Positions 36,016 to 46,588 of a DNA stretch of 64,000 bases are shown one piece after another; positions within the stretch are counted from its first letter, which is position 1; each line of letters begins with the position of its first letter. The notes below the pieces were generated by a model. It saw only the letters and a program-made list of their open reading frames with translations. It was not told the origin of the DNA and searched no databases. The stretch covers positions 1,822,001-1,886,000 of the forward strand of contig NW_018343969.1 of assembly GCF_002099425.1 (NCBI RefSeq). The letters are read 5' to 3'. A program made the position numbers and the translations under genes. Source of the stretch: Phascolarctos cinereus. Taxonomy: Eukaryota; Chordata; Mammalia; Diprotodontia; Phascolarctidae.

Positions 36016-36101
36016 TCAAATTGAATATTCACTTGCTGCAAAAATAGACTACCTAACTTACAGGTACGATATGCAGATCAAAATGGAAAATTCATGTAAA
36101 G

Positions 36102-36349
36102 CAAGAGTTCTTAACCTTTTTTGCAGTATGGATCTGTTGGTCAGTCTGGTGAAGCCTGTAGATTCTTTCTTATGATAAAATTCTTTCTCAAATAGTTTTA
36201 AAATAAATAAAATAAAATAAATAGGATAACAAAGAAAATAAATTGTATTGAAATAAAGATGAATAGTTGTTCCCATACAATTTTATGGACCCCCTAAAAT
36301 CTATCTATAAACTTCAAGGGGTCTGGGAATCACAGATTAAGAACTCCTG
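36102..36349. mobile_element. hAT-like MITE, family B, copy 1
   Basis: Left end CAAGAGTTCTTAACC is inverted at the right end GATTAAGAACTCCTG. The interior is AT-rich with AAATA repeats. A WSINE1-like copy sits at the right edge. Past that SINE, ATGTATAA may be the partner of the left flank ATGTAAAG, an 8-bp target duplication. Related copies lie at 44842 and 56008. Confidence 0.65.
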
Positions 36350-36530
36350 GGGGCAGCTAGATGGTGCAGTGGATAGAGCACTGGTCCTGGATTCAGGAAA
36401 ACCTGAGTTCAAATCTGGTCTCAGACATGTGACAGTTCCTAGCTGTGTGACCCTGGGCAAATCACTTTACCCCATTGCTTTGCCAAAAAAAACCAAACAA
36501 AAACCAAACAAACAAAAAGCCTCCTATGTA
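36350..36530 (+). mobile_element. Short SINE, WSINE1-like
   Basis: GGGGCAGCTAGATGGTGCAG start, CTAGCTGTGTGACCCTGGGC core, end TTGCTTTGCC plus A-rich tail with CAAA repeats. Confidence 0.85.
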
Positions 36531-36630
36531 TAATACTTTTAAAGAATGGAAAACTATGTAAATAATGTATTAGAATATAGAGCCTAATTCATGTCTATCC
36601 AACAAACATATTCAGAAGACTGGGCCTCAG

Positions 36631-36798
36631 TAATGAAGTATTTGCTCATGTTATAAAATGTAAATGATGAACCTCCTATCTGCAATCCACCACATTTGGA
36701 AAAGATTATTTATGCTCCAACTAAGATACCCTTCCTTCAGCTGAATTGTTCTGACAAAGATTCTTCTCATAAAGAGCTCAGCTATTCAATTATAAGAG
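36631..36798 (+). CDS. CDHR4-like cadherin, exon with repeat linker (carries a 1-base break)
   Basis: Seen: from 36660 the frame reads VNDEPPICNPPHLEKI, then IYAPTKI, LNCSDKD and SYSIIR. The exon ends at 36798 with donor GTGAGA and one base (G) of a codon that the next exon completes as Gly. Upstream of 36656 another frame reads NEVFAHVI, so the two halves together give the V-x-V-x-x-VND-x-x-P cadherin linker. The frames disagree by one extra A in the run 36655-36658, and a TAA lies just upstream in the downstream frame. Known: human CDHR4, from memory, has DVNDHAPECEPP and SYSIVGGN at the same places. The acceptor is uncertain; CCTCAG ending at 36630 is my best guess and has a weak pyrimidine tract. 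It could be a sequencing indel, a decaying gene or a missed splice choice. Confidence 0.65.
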
Positions 36799-36965
36799 GT
36801 GAGAGCAATAAGTTAAAATTGGTTTTTCTATGAAAAGAAAATATTTTGTGACTATTGGAAACATACCATTAGGATTCTTTTTGAAACACAGTCTTGCCCA
36901 GATGAGACAATAGTAGCTGCTTTCTATGTGAAATCATTTTCAATTCTAATTTTATTACTTCCCAG

Positions 36966-37222
36966 GAAACACAAACAACTGGTTCACGCTAGAGAGACCA
37001 GGTGTTGATCCTCCTTCTTTGGCCACCACTGAGAATTTCCAGTATGATGTGTTTCAAGGGATTCAAGATCCCACTACTTTCCAGCTACTTATTGAAGTTA
37101 CTGATGAATTAGGTGGGCATAAAGCTAGTCAGCTGTCAACCACTACAACCGTAATAATTCATATGTTGCCCTGGACTACCACTCAGCCAACTATAGCCAC
37201 AAAAACAACAATTACAACAACA
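36966..37222 (+). CDS. CDHR4-like cadherin, last cadherin repeat and Thr-rich stalk
   Basis: Seen: 257 bp open between acceptor TTACTTCCCAG and donor GTAAGT, phase 1 in, phase 0 out. The codon split across the 167-bp intron restores Gly. Translation: NTNNWFTLERPG starts the second half of a cadherin repeat, TFQLLIEVTDELGG is the strand with the V-x-D block, TTTTVIIHMLPW ends the repeat, and TTTQPTIATKTTITTT is a Thr/Pro stalk likely to be O-glycosylated. Known: CDHR4, as I recall it, has TYELLICVADAG and LSTTATIIVHLVP at these places, closer than CDHR3. Extracellular, next to the membrane. The introns here are far longer than in the compact human CDHR4, so a paralogue is possible. Confidence 0.82.
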
Positions 37223-37869
37223 GTAAGTACTTAGTGATGAAACAGGATTCCAGAGTAGTTTGAATTAGTCTATGGGAAGCATAAACAAAGTGTTGGCAAA
37301 GTCCAACAGGATTTATTCCTTTTTTTGGCACTAAAAAACATCAATGAAGCAATTATTTCAATCTACTTGGATTTTCTTCAACAACAAGGGAAAACTATGG
37401 TAGCTATCAGCCATTAATTGGGTCTCAAGATAAATGCCCTGGTAATGTTACCCTGAATCATTCTCTACCATATGCCTTCACTATGAATTCATGTAATAAG
37501 TCTTAGAGTGTTTTTTGAGTCCTGATTACACAGTGGAATTTTTATGACAAAAAATGCTGTAATGTGCCCTATTCTGCTTGTGAATGGGGCTTTCTTTTAT
37601 GTGAAAATAAAAGCAAAGTGATTTTAGTATATTCTTCTGGTTCCCAGAATAGATTATATTCTAATGTAAATGGTATTTAATAATATTTACTAAATAAATT
37701 AATTCACTTAATAAATTTAATAAATAATATTACTGCATATACTTATATGTATTAGTTTAGAGAGATCTGACCCTCTTCAAAATGAATTTTATATAATTGA
37801 ACAGTATTTTTTTTTTAGTATTGTCTGCTGTTCATTGGCCATTGTGACCAAAAGAATTTATTACCAGGA
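37223..37869. other. Start of the 24-kb intron, nothing recognised
   Basis: Donor GTAAGT at 37223, then AT-rich sequence without repeats I can name. Confidence 0.55.
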
Positions 37870-38060
37870 CCTTGAAGGATGGATAGAAAATGTGAGAAAA
37901 AAATCATTGGATGTTTAGTGAGAGGACCTGCATTCCAATTTTACCTCTGAATAGGCTATTTGTATGACCTTGGACAAGTCACTTAAACTCCCTGGGCCTC
38001 AATTTTCTGTAGAAATAGGGGTTTTGGACTAGATGCCTTCTGAAGATCTCAATCCCACAT
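37870..38060 (+). mobile_element. MIR-type SINE, forward
   Basis: TAGGCTATTTGTATGACCTT, GGACAAGTCACTTAAACTCC, CTGGGCCTCAATTTTCTGTA. Confidence 0.85.
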
Positions 38061-38818
38061 GTTTTTATCGTAAGGGTGAAACATTCAGGTACTGTGAATA
38101 ACATAAACAAGGGCACCAAAATGGGGAAAAATGTCATGCTTAGGGAACAGTATGAAGAATGGATTTCTGTTGGTGAATAGTAGAATTTTTACCTTGAATG
38201 CTGTACTTAGGAATTTTTACTTTTCCCCTAGGCTACAAGAAACTATTAAACATTTCTGAAAGGGCAGATGATAAAAAAGATTGGAGAATGAAGGGGGCAT
38301 TGAGAGAAAAAGAAATTAAATGAAAATGCCAGATTGTCAGGGAACATGATCTTGGCTTAGAGGTTAAGGTAGTAACAAAAAAAAATAGGGAACAACTTTT
38401 AAAAACTTGTTGCACTGAACTGGAATAATACAGCACTTTTTATTTTGTCTAGTGCAAGAATTTATTCATCAGCTGATCACACTGTTTACATAAGAAATTA
38501 ATTTACCTACTGAGTAAATGAGACAGGAATGGGTTAGAGAAATAACTGAGAACTTTTATTTCTCCAAGGAAGATGATATGCAAAGGCTGTTTTGCATCAC
38601 TTTGAAAAAATCCTTAGTTTTCTCTTTCTTTAACACAAATCAGCAGCTCCCCTACCTCTCCTTAGTTATCCATCATGCTCTAGACACTTGTAGAAAGTTT
38701 GACTTTTCAACTTCTTGTTCCTATGAAAATTGATCATTGAAAGGAGCGCATAATACTTTGACTGTTTTCCTCCCAAAAACTTAAACACAAAGGGAGGCTT
38801 TGGGACTATAAATTATTC
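38061..38818. other. Intron, nothing recognised
   Basis: No exon-like or repeat structure seen. Confidence 0.5.
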
Positions 38819-39130
38819 TTTTTTTTTTAAATATTTATTTTTAGTTTTCAATATTCACTTCCACAAGATTTTGAGTTCCAAATTTTCTCCTCATCTCATC
38901 CCTCCCCCGCTTTCTAAATACTCCATTCCCCTAATCTGTCCTCCCTTCTATCACCCCCCCCAACACTTCTCTCATCCCTTTCCCCTTCTATTTTCCTATA
39001 GGGCAGGATAGATTTCTATACCCCATTGCCTAATATAGCACTTTCTACATGAGTGTTCAGATCTCTTCAGTACCCCTTGAGATTTAATGTAGACATGAAG
39101 ATGTTCCTTTTACTCCCTAATACCAATTAG
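38819..39130 (-). mobile_element. Marsupial L1 3' end, reverse
   Basis: Begins with poly-T, then TTAGTTTTCAATATTCACTT, CCACAAGATTTTGAGTTCCA, CATCCCTCCCCC and GGGCAGGATAGATTTCTATA. This is the common reverse L1 3' untranslated sequence of marsupial genomes, 5'-truncated. Confidence 0.7.
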
Positions 39131-39180
39131 AACCTGCTTATGGCCTTAAAAAGTGAAAAAAGAATAAATGAGAAAATGAG

Positions 39181-39360
39181 TAGATTTATCTTTGTATAAG
39201 CATACTAGGTAAATTATATGAATATAATTTTAACATTTATTTTAAAGGTGGCTATATTAAGAATATTATCTAGATTTATCTTTGTATAAGCATGCTACGT
39301 ATAATTATATGGATATAATTTTAACATATTTATTTTAAAGGTGGTAATGTTAGGAATCCT
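39181..39360 (+). repeat. 90-bp tandem duplication
   Basis: Two 90-bp units (39181-39270 and 39271-39360), both starting TAGATTTATCTTTGTATAAG and passing through AATATAATTTTAACAT (unit 1) or GATATAATTTTAACAT (unit 2) to TTTTAAAGGTGG. They differ at about ten sites, mostly toward the right end. Confidence 0.93.
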
Positions 39361-39366
39361 ATATTA

Positions 39367-39615
39367 TGGCAGCTAAGTGGTACAGTGGATAGAGTTCTGG
39401 GCCTGGAGACAGGAAGATTTATCTTCCTGATTTCAAATGCAGCCTCAGACACTTACTAGCAGTGTGACCCTGGGCAAGTCACTTGTTTGCCCTGTTTACC
39501 TCTGTTTCCTCTTCAGTCAAATGAGTTGGAGAAGGAAATTGCAAACTACTCAAGTATCTTTGCCAGGAAAACCCCAAATGGGGTCATAGAGAGTCGAACA
39601 CAATTGAAGAACAAC
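39367..39615 (+). mobile_element. Marsupial SINE (MAR1/SINE1 type)
   Basis: GGCAGCTAAGTGGTACAGTG start, GTATCTTTGCCAGGAAAACC and GAGTCGAACACAATTGAAGA end. ATTAAGAAT flanks it on the right, resembling sequence inside the tandem unit to its left. Confidence 0.9.
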
Positions 39616-40029
39616 ACCAATATTAAGAATTCTGTTTTGACGGTCAATTATGAATATATGCTCTTGGATAAGATGTGTTATTCATACTTACACTACATGC
39701 AGTACTTGATTGGCTCATTTCAGCAGTCCAAAGACACTTTTGCAATACTAATCAATTTGACAAAAACCTTTAATTGGACAGTATTTCTATAGGTGCGACT
39801 TCTAGATGTTGGCTTTGAAATAATTAGCATATCACATATAATTTGCTTAAGCCCAGCCCTGACAACCTAACTTTTTTTTTTAGGTGAATGAATAGGTTCC
39901 TCCTTCACTCCACAGTTCTTCTAATACTCTTTTACTTTTCTGACTACATTTGTATTTCCTTTCACTGCTGGCATGTTCATAATAATAAATCATAGCTTTG
40001 CTTCATGTTTGGGAGTTAGCAGGAGTCTT
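39616..40029. other. Intron, nothing recognised
   Basis: No repeat or exon identified. Confidence 0.5.
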
Positions 40030-40190
40030 AGAAGCCTTGTACTCCCAAGTCTTCATTATATAGATGAGAAAACAAAAGGATGGAGAACTCCAATGGTTTG
40101 CCTAAAGTCACCCAGGCAGAAAATAGTGAACCAGGATTCAAATTTAGGTCACCTCACTTGAAATCTAGACTCTGTTCTCTCTGACTCTCT
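40030..40190 (-). mobile_element. MIR-type SINE, reverse
   Basis: ATATAGATGAGAAAACAAAA, TTTGCCTAAAGTCACCCAGG, CAGGATTCAAATTTAGGTCA. Confidence 0.8.
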
Positions 40191-40554
40191 CGGACATTTA
40201 AGCTAATCTAATAGGCCTCTCTGGAAGTTACTGTCTTTATGAAATTTCTGTTCTTGCAAGTGTAAGACCTATAGTTAGCAAAGTTCAAAAGAAAACTAAA
40301 CTGAGATACTTATTTCACTGTATGATGAACAAACATTTTTGATGTAAATATTTTAGTACATTTAATAAAAATTATTTCATTAAATTTTAGTAAAATTATT
40401 TTAGTATTTTAGCAAAATTTATTTTAGTAAATTTTTAGTAAATAATTACTGTAAATCAGTAAGACAGTTTTGAAATCATTTTTCAAGGTTTTATATCTTG
40501 CCTTCAATGTTTTTGTTTAATTTTTTATGACCAAGTAGAAAAGTATTTTTATAA

Positions 40555-40810
40555 ATCAGTGATAGCACAATGTAATGGATAGAGAATTAGCCTTGGAGCC
40601 AGGGAGACTTAAGTTCAAGTGTTACCAGTGATACATATTGGCTGTGTGACCCTAGGCAACTCACTAACCTATGAGTGCTCTGAGATTATGAGCTGAAGAG
40701 AAGATGCCAATATGCGCTAATAGAGGATGTTTCTTCATCTGAGAGTTCCCCTAGATCAGTGAATTAGCAGGTGCAGTTCCTGTCCCTATACTTATAAGTA
40801 TGACATTTTC
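40555..40810 (+). mobile_element. THER1-like CORE-SINE
   Basis: GATAGCACAATGTAATGGAT start, GGCTGTGTGACCCTAGGCAA core, and the THER1-type 3' part (GCTCTGAGATTATGAGCTGA, GTTTCTTCATCTGAGAGTTC). Confidence 0.75.
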
Positions 40811-41193
40811 TCAGGTATTTCAGACACTTTATTCCTTAGGTGGCGCAGTGGATAGATCAGTTTGCCAGGAAACTAGCTTCAGATCGTAACTGAGCTATCA
40901 CTGTCCACAGACTGCTGACCAATATTTTTGATATTTAGCAGTAACCTTGAGTTATTGGTAATTAATAACATCATTAATAATTAATACCATGCTATTAGTA
41001 TATATATATATATGCATACATTCATATATATTCATATGTGTTAATAAGTTAATCAGGGCTAAATGTTCAATCTGAAAGGGATATTAAAGATCATTGAGGT
41101 CAAGCCTTTCATTTTTCACAAATGAGAAAACTGTAATCCAGAGAGATTAAATTGTTTATGTATCTATCTGGATATATACATATATGTGTGTGC

Positions 41194-41206
<13 letters not shown>

Positions 41207-41247
<41 letters not shown>
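41207..41247. repeat. (CA)n-(TA)n microsatellite
   Basis: About 13 CA units followed by 7 TA units. A reverse MIR piece lies just upstream at 41070-41160. Confidence 0.95.
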
Positions 41248-41248
<1 letters not shown>

Positions 41249-41414
41249 AACACATTCACATATATAAAAACACACATATCCTCTGGAATATTGAGGCCAA
41301 AGGGGAAGCCCAACATACATCAGTCAACTGACCATTTATTAAATATATGCACTGCACCAGACACCATGGTAGGTACTAAGGATACAAGGAAAAAATATTA
41401 CTGAAGGTATATAT

Positions 41415-41670
41415 TTAGTAAGAGATGGCTCGGTGGAACAGTGGATAGAGTGCCAGGCCTGGAGTCAGGAAGACCTACATTCATATCTGGACTCAGATAC
41501 TTGCTAGCTGTGTGACCCTGAGCAAATCACTTAACTGTGTTTGCTTCAGTTTCTTCATCTGTAAAATGAGCTGGAGAAGGAAAAGGCAAACCACTCCAGT
41601 GTCTCTGCCAAGAAAACTCCAAAAGGGGTAAGGAAGAGTTGGACGTGACTGAAAACTATTAAACAACAAG
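41415..41670 (+). mobile_element. Marsupial SINE (MAR1/SINE1 type)
   Basis: GAACAGTGGATAGAGTGCCA start, CTAGCTGTGTGACCCTGAGC core, and an end of GAAGAGTTGGACGTGACTGA. Confidence 0.9.
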
Positions 41671-41779
41671 TATTTAGTAAAGTAAATGCTATCATTCCCA
41701 TATATTTGTGAATTGCTTGTTTTTTTGAGGGCCATAAATTGGCACTTATTATTTAAGTTCAAGAACAAGTTGTGAAGGG

Positions 41780-42525
41780 GTTGGGGGACACATCAGAACA
41801 AAAGTCAAAGGTAGAGCCCTAGGGGAGGAGGAAGAGGGAGGAGACAAGGAGACCACAGTCTCTCATCTGTGTCTGCTTTAGCTGGGGTCCATCCTGATTT
41901 CTGAACCTTGGTCCAGAGCACACAATAACATCATGTTCCAGGGGATACAGTTTTAGGAAAACATCGAAGGGTGGCCAAAGTTACACATCCAACCAAAGTG
42001 GGGGCTGGGATTCTCCTTGGATCAGCAGCACTGCCTCCTTTTACAGAATTGAAGTGTATAGGTTTGATAGGTTCCATCCCATGCATTTTAGCTCTTATGA
42101 AACATTCTTGTAGTTAAAGTCTTTGTGCTAAAGAATTCTTTCATCATCTCTCTGACATCTTGTACTTTGCTTCTAGTTTCTTTGAATATGCATCCAACTG
42201 ATAGGCTGCCTGCTGAAGAGCGGCTGCTTGCCCCTCAGTTAAAGTGGTCTGATCCAGATAAGGCTAAAGTGCTGCAGATTTCTGGTTTAAGTCCTTTAGG
42301 TTTCTACTTATGTTTACTGTGACATCTTTCACTCCTAGAGTTCGTTCACATTTTCCATAAGTTTATAGTCTTCACTGGTGGCTTTCAGCTCACCTGTCAA
42401 GTACGTGGCCATTTTGGAGAATGATTTGGATGATTCATTGATTACTCAGAGCTTCTGCACAGCCCTGTGATGGCTGCCTTGGTGGACTCTGTGGCCCCCT
42501 TGGCTATCTCCATCACTGCATTGTC
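41780..42525 (-). pseudogene. Processed pseudogene of BLOC1S2 (BLOC-1/BORC subunit 2)
   Basis: Seen on the minus strand: about 42460-42520 reads AVMEIAKGATESTKAAITGLC, then after an insertion SKMATYLTGELKATSEDYKL, then DVTVNISRNLKDLNQK, and AAYQLDAYSKKLEAKYK before a stop at 42144-42146. Known: human BLOC1S2 has TEADITELC, SKMATYLTGELTATSEDYKL, DIAINISRNLKDLNQKY and AAYKLDAYSKKLEAKYK in this order. The protein is a small coiled-coil subunit of BLOC-1 and BORC, which act in endosome and lysosome positioning. The pieces run without introns, with a small internal deletion after the ENVNEL block, frame shifts and stops, and an insertion of about 26 bases near 42430-42455. Sequence below 42144 is probably 3' untranslated. 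It lies antisense inside the cadherin intron. BLOC1S2 identity is firm; the outer borders are not. Confidence 0.85.
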
Positions 42526-42619
42526 TAGGCTGGGGAAAAGTGGCAGGAGAAAGGATGGAGGGAAGAATGGGTCTGGGAGAGGAGGACTTCTACCAATACA
42601 AGTTGCCAATAATTTTGCA

Positions 42620-42755
42620 ACTTCTAGTCTTAGACAGCTGACTGGGTCACTGAGAGGGTAAATAACCTGCCTCTCGCCACTTGTCCATTATCATGATGGA
42701 ATGTAAACCCAGGTCTTTCTGGCTGTGGGGCCAATTCTTTGCTTACTACTCTGTG
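42620..42755 (-). mobile_element. MIR-type SINE, reverse
   Basis: GTCACTGAGAGGGTAAATAA, CCTGCCTCTCGCCAC and GGAATGTAAACCCAGGTCTT. Confidence 0.7.
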
Positions 42756-44841
42756 CTCTTTCTGTTCATGAACTGCTTATACATCATTAATCTTCTGAGC
42801 ATCAGCCTGATCTTTCCCTCTTCATTATTGTATCTTCCTCCATCTGTAATAGCACTCTTGAAAACATTGCACTAATATATGTTAGTAAAATGGCTATTAA
42901 TTTTCTGTCTTTTACAGAACTAGGTAGAGCAGAAGATAAAACCAAAGGCCAAGTTGGAGGTTAGTAGGAAGTGTCAGTCGCTACCTTACTGATCTTTTAC
43001 CATCTGTTTTGTCCAGGGGAAAATATTTCCACCATAACAAAAATAATGTAGTATTAAAATGAAAGGCACAAATAAAGCTAAGCCATTAACCAGGAACTTT
43101 GTATAATGTAACTAAATACATTCCTTAGATGTGTTAGTGCTTGAAAAAAGGCTTAAAAAACAATAGAGGAAACCATCTCTTCAAACATACATCTTTTAAC
43201 TTATGGCCAAAAACTCTTAGCTAAATAAAGTGCCAGTAAATAAGCCCAGGTAATAAACACTAATATGTAATAATACTCCAGGTAAAACAAAAGTACTATC
43301 AGTTCACCATTAACCCAGATATAGTGTTTAATCAGAGATGTTTGATATAAGCTGATGGAAGGGGAGAAGATAGCCTAAACACATTATATGAATCAACTTT
43401 AAATCTTACCCCCTTTAAGTTTGGATTTGATATAAAGTCAGTAATCTAATTAGGTACATGCTACTTCCTTCTGAATTTTATGGTCCTCAAGGAAATCTGG
43501 AATTTTAATTCCTTAAGTAAGTGAACCCTATGTCGTAAATACAACCCATCCTAAAGAAGAGAGTTCAGAAAATTCATTTTAGCAGCACAGAAGGTGATAA
43601 AATGTTCTCTCATCTGTATTCCTAGCTATAGGTTTGTCTTGTAATCAATGGTAAAAAGTAAATTTAGTCCCTAAGTATAATATAAAGTAGAATCAGAAAA
43701 AACAGTGTGCCTGCGTGTTTGTGTGTAATAGAGAAGTGGGGAAGGAGGGAGGGATGATTCATTGATTACTCAGAGCTTCTGGTTACAGAAATAGTTTTTT
43801 CATTTCATGAAGTCATCATGAAGTTTCCTTTAGGTATACCTTTCTGCTAGGTTGGGAAACTAGATGTTCTTGTAGGGACCTAAAGCTACGCTTACCTTCT
43901 TGGGTCTTTCCTCAGTGTTTTTCTTAGCTATGCAGACATTGCTATTAACCACTGATACTATTCCAGGTTTACCTATCCCAAACTTCCCAACATTTTGAAG
44001 TTAACAAGGTTGTTTTCTTAGTCACTGGAAGAAGGGGAGAAGAGAGAACTGATTCCCTGTACCCTCACTTCCTTAAGTATCACTACCCTGCCTTGTTGCA
44101 TTATCTCCCATAGGAGCTGTTTACAAATTGGCTTGCCATAGCATACATAGGCCCAGAGGTGTGGATGATTCTTGTAACCAATCCCAATACATTGCCTATT
44201 TGTATTCATATGTTTTAATTCACTGATCAAAGTACTTCACTCCTCCAAAACTTATTAAGAACTTGGTCACACCAAGTTTACAGGTGATTGATTGATTGAT
44301 TCAGTAGATTTTCCAGGACTCATTCTCAACTAATTTACATTTGATTAATTGACTGACTAAATAGATGTATCTAAGCCTCTTGTAATTGCATTAATGTAGA
44401 TTCCATTTAGCTCTTGTGAAAGAGTATAAAAAGGAGAGAGAGGGGAAGGATAGGAAGAAAACTTGGGAGTGATTTGCACCTGTGTAGTAGTAAGAAAGCA
44501 GAGCTAAAATTGTTAAGAGGAACCAGGGCAAAAACGTACCTCCCCTCAACTGCAGGAGTAAGATTTCAATGATACCTTCTTTCTCATAAGAGTCAAGTTA
44601 CTCATGGAAGGTCAACCAACTTTTTTTTTTCCTGGTAGACAACATACAATCTAAACTTTCTATATCTACACCTAATCTAAACATCTATACCTCGATGGAA
44701 ACTCTATCCAATATCCTAGTTTGAATAATTTAAATCTTTTAGAGAGTGCTAATCTGATTTCCCTCGCCTGTAAGTAGATATCAGTTTTGCATTTCTCCAA
44801 TCATGCATCATCTCCCATAAAGTTCTTGGTACCTCTGCATG
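42756..44841. other. Intron, nothing recognised
   Basis: Two kb with no named repeat. It holds the 30-bp segment 43752-43781 that is identical to 42428-42457 inside the BLOC1S2 pseudogene, and a short (TTGA)n at 44286-44300. Confidence 0.5.
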
Positions 44842-45038
44842 AAGGGTTCCTAACATAGGGCCCACAAACTTAATTTTTTTTTCTTTCATTAGCTTCATTT
44901 AAACTTAATTGGCTCTCTTGGTGATTGTATGTATTATATTTTAGGCAGTTTAAAAATATTATTCTGAGAAGGGATCTATAGGTTTCATAAGACTGCCAAA
45001 GGCCTCTGTGACTATGACTGAAAAAATTAAGAAGACTG
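44842..45038. mobile_element. hAT-like MITE, family B, copy 2
   Basis: Left end AAGGGTTCCTAACATAGGG, interior AAAATATTATTCTGAGAAGG and AGACTGCCAAAGGCCTCTGT, right end AATTAAGAAGACTG. The interior blocks also occur at 56008-56243. Confidence 0.65.
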
Positions 45039-45534
45039 ATTTGTATTGTTTCTCTAAACTTTTTTAATGAAGGGGCCAAAGTGGGGGAGTTCTGAAGCTA
45101 TTTTTCATATGTCATGACTAATTGTCAGTTTTAGTCATTTTCTCAAATTGTTTAAAAATGAATAAAATAACTTAAAATGATTTCATAATATAAGTTCCAA
45201 GCATTATGGGTTGAAGATAATATCCCAAGTTTTCAAGGAATATATGAGAACATCTTGGACTTTCTTCCATGCTCTAAAACACTGAAGAAGATAGGTTACA
45301 TGTTGTTGTGTATGTTGCTGTGCCTAGTATGAAAGGATTATCTCTTGGAAGCTCTCATAGAATTTCACCCTCTTTTACGACAGAGACAAAAGCAATACAA
45401 TGTTTGGGCATGAAAAGAGAGTATTTTATTTCACTTGTATATCATCTTTATACACTTTATAAAGAAATATTCTGTGAACACAGTTTGCATGAGTAAGATT
45501 TTTTTCAATTTATTCTTTTTTCTTCCTTATTTCT
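45039..45534. other. Intron, nothing recognised
   Basis: A 63-codon open frame at 45308-45496 has no recognisable motif. Confidence 0.45.
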
Positions 45535-46585
45535 AGGACAGATGGTCAATAATCATTTATTAATTGACTGCTGTGTGCAAGGCACTGTGCTAAGTCCTGG
45601 GAATACAAAAAGAAGCAAAAAATAGTTCCTCCCCCCACGAAGCTCATAATTTAATGGGGTAGATAACAAGCAAAGAAATATGTTCAAAGAAGCTATATAC
45701 AGGAAAAATAATTAAAGGCTTCACTTTCTCTTCCAGAGTCATTAGGGTCCAGTGGCAAGATAAAGTCAAAACAGCTGGTGATGGCTTAGGATTCAATGGG
45801 TGACCTTGGGGTCTTCAATGTCTAACCAAGCTGTAAATCTATGGCCCTGGCTTCCACTGCTTTCATGGCTGTTCAGACAAATTGTTCACATCTGCCTACT
45901 CTACCTGGGAAGTCATCATATGCTTGGAGTAGATACCCCGCTAACTCACCAAAGGGTCTGAAACCTTTTGGGTACCCTCAACCTGGTTTAGCCTGACTGT
46001 GGAAACGGTTTTACCAGGGTGAGTCACATGTGAGAGTTGGGTGGCAGGTAGACATCAGAGTCAGCAAACAGCCCTGAAAATGGCTCTGTAACCCTCACAC
46101 CAGAGGTACTAGTCTTCCCTTAACACTCTGTATATCCCAGAGTGGTGGCTGTGTCAGAAAAGAGAAGAGGATGTATTTGGGAGATACTGCAAAGATGACA
46201 CCTTTAGGCCTTAGCAACAGATTGGATATAGGGATAAAGAGATAGGAGTTGAGAATGACTCCTAGATTGTGAGGATGGTGCCCTCTATAATAAAAGGAAG
46301 TTGGTGGTGGGATGTGGGGGTGGAGAAAAGATAATGAGTCAGTTGTGGACGTGTTGAGTTTAAGAGTCCACTTGAAATGTGTGAAAGGAGCTGGAGAAAG
46401 AAGTTGCTGATCTCTAAGACTAGAGGTCAGCAGAGAAGTTGGGGCAGGATAGGCAGATTTGAAAATTGTTATCATAGAGGTGGCAATTAAATCCATGGAT
46501 GCTGATGAGGTTACAAAGTGAAGTAGTATAGAGGGAGGACCAGGAGGAAACCTGTGGGACATCTACAGTTAGAGGACATGACCTG
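45535..46585 (-). mobile_element. L2/CR1-clade LINE, RT to 3' end, reverse
   Basis: On the minus strand 46420-46608 reads VPQVSSW (decayed VPQGSVLGP) and then HGFNCHLYDNNFQICLS, a decayed YADD box (YDNN). 46095-46400 covers the LKLNTSTTDSLSF (LKLNMSKTELIIF) region. The reverse 3' tail is at 45535-45715 (TTATTAATTGACTGCTGTGT, GGCACTGTGCTAAGTCCTGG). Split by the insert at 45723-46110. Confidence 0.82.
45723..46110. repeat. Unclassified repeat inserted in L2
   Basis: About 390 bp lying between the L2 tail and the L2 RT part, with GTCCAGTGGCAAGATAAAGT, TGGAAACGGTTTTACCAGGG and AAACAGCCCTGAAAATGGCT. I recognise it as a frequent marsupial interspersed sequence but cannot name its class. It may replace rather than interrupt L2 sequence. 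Confidence 0.5.
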
Positions 46586-46588
46586 AAT

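Noticed and set aside
36000-36040. AATAAA words as possible gene poly-A signals
   Set aside because: They belong to L2 tails and AT-rich MITE sequence.
46095-46562. 155-codon minus-strand frame
   Set aside because: Part of the reverse L2 RT region, with a decayed YADD box nearby.
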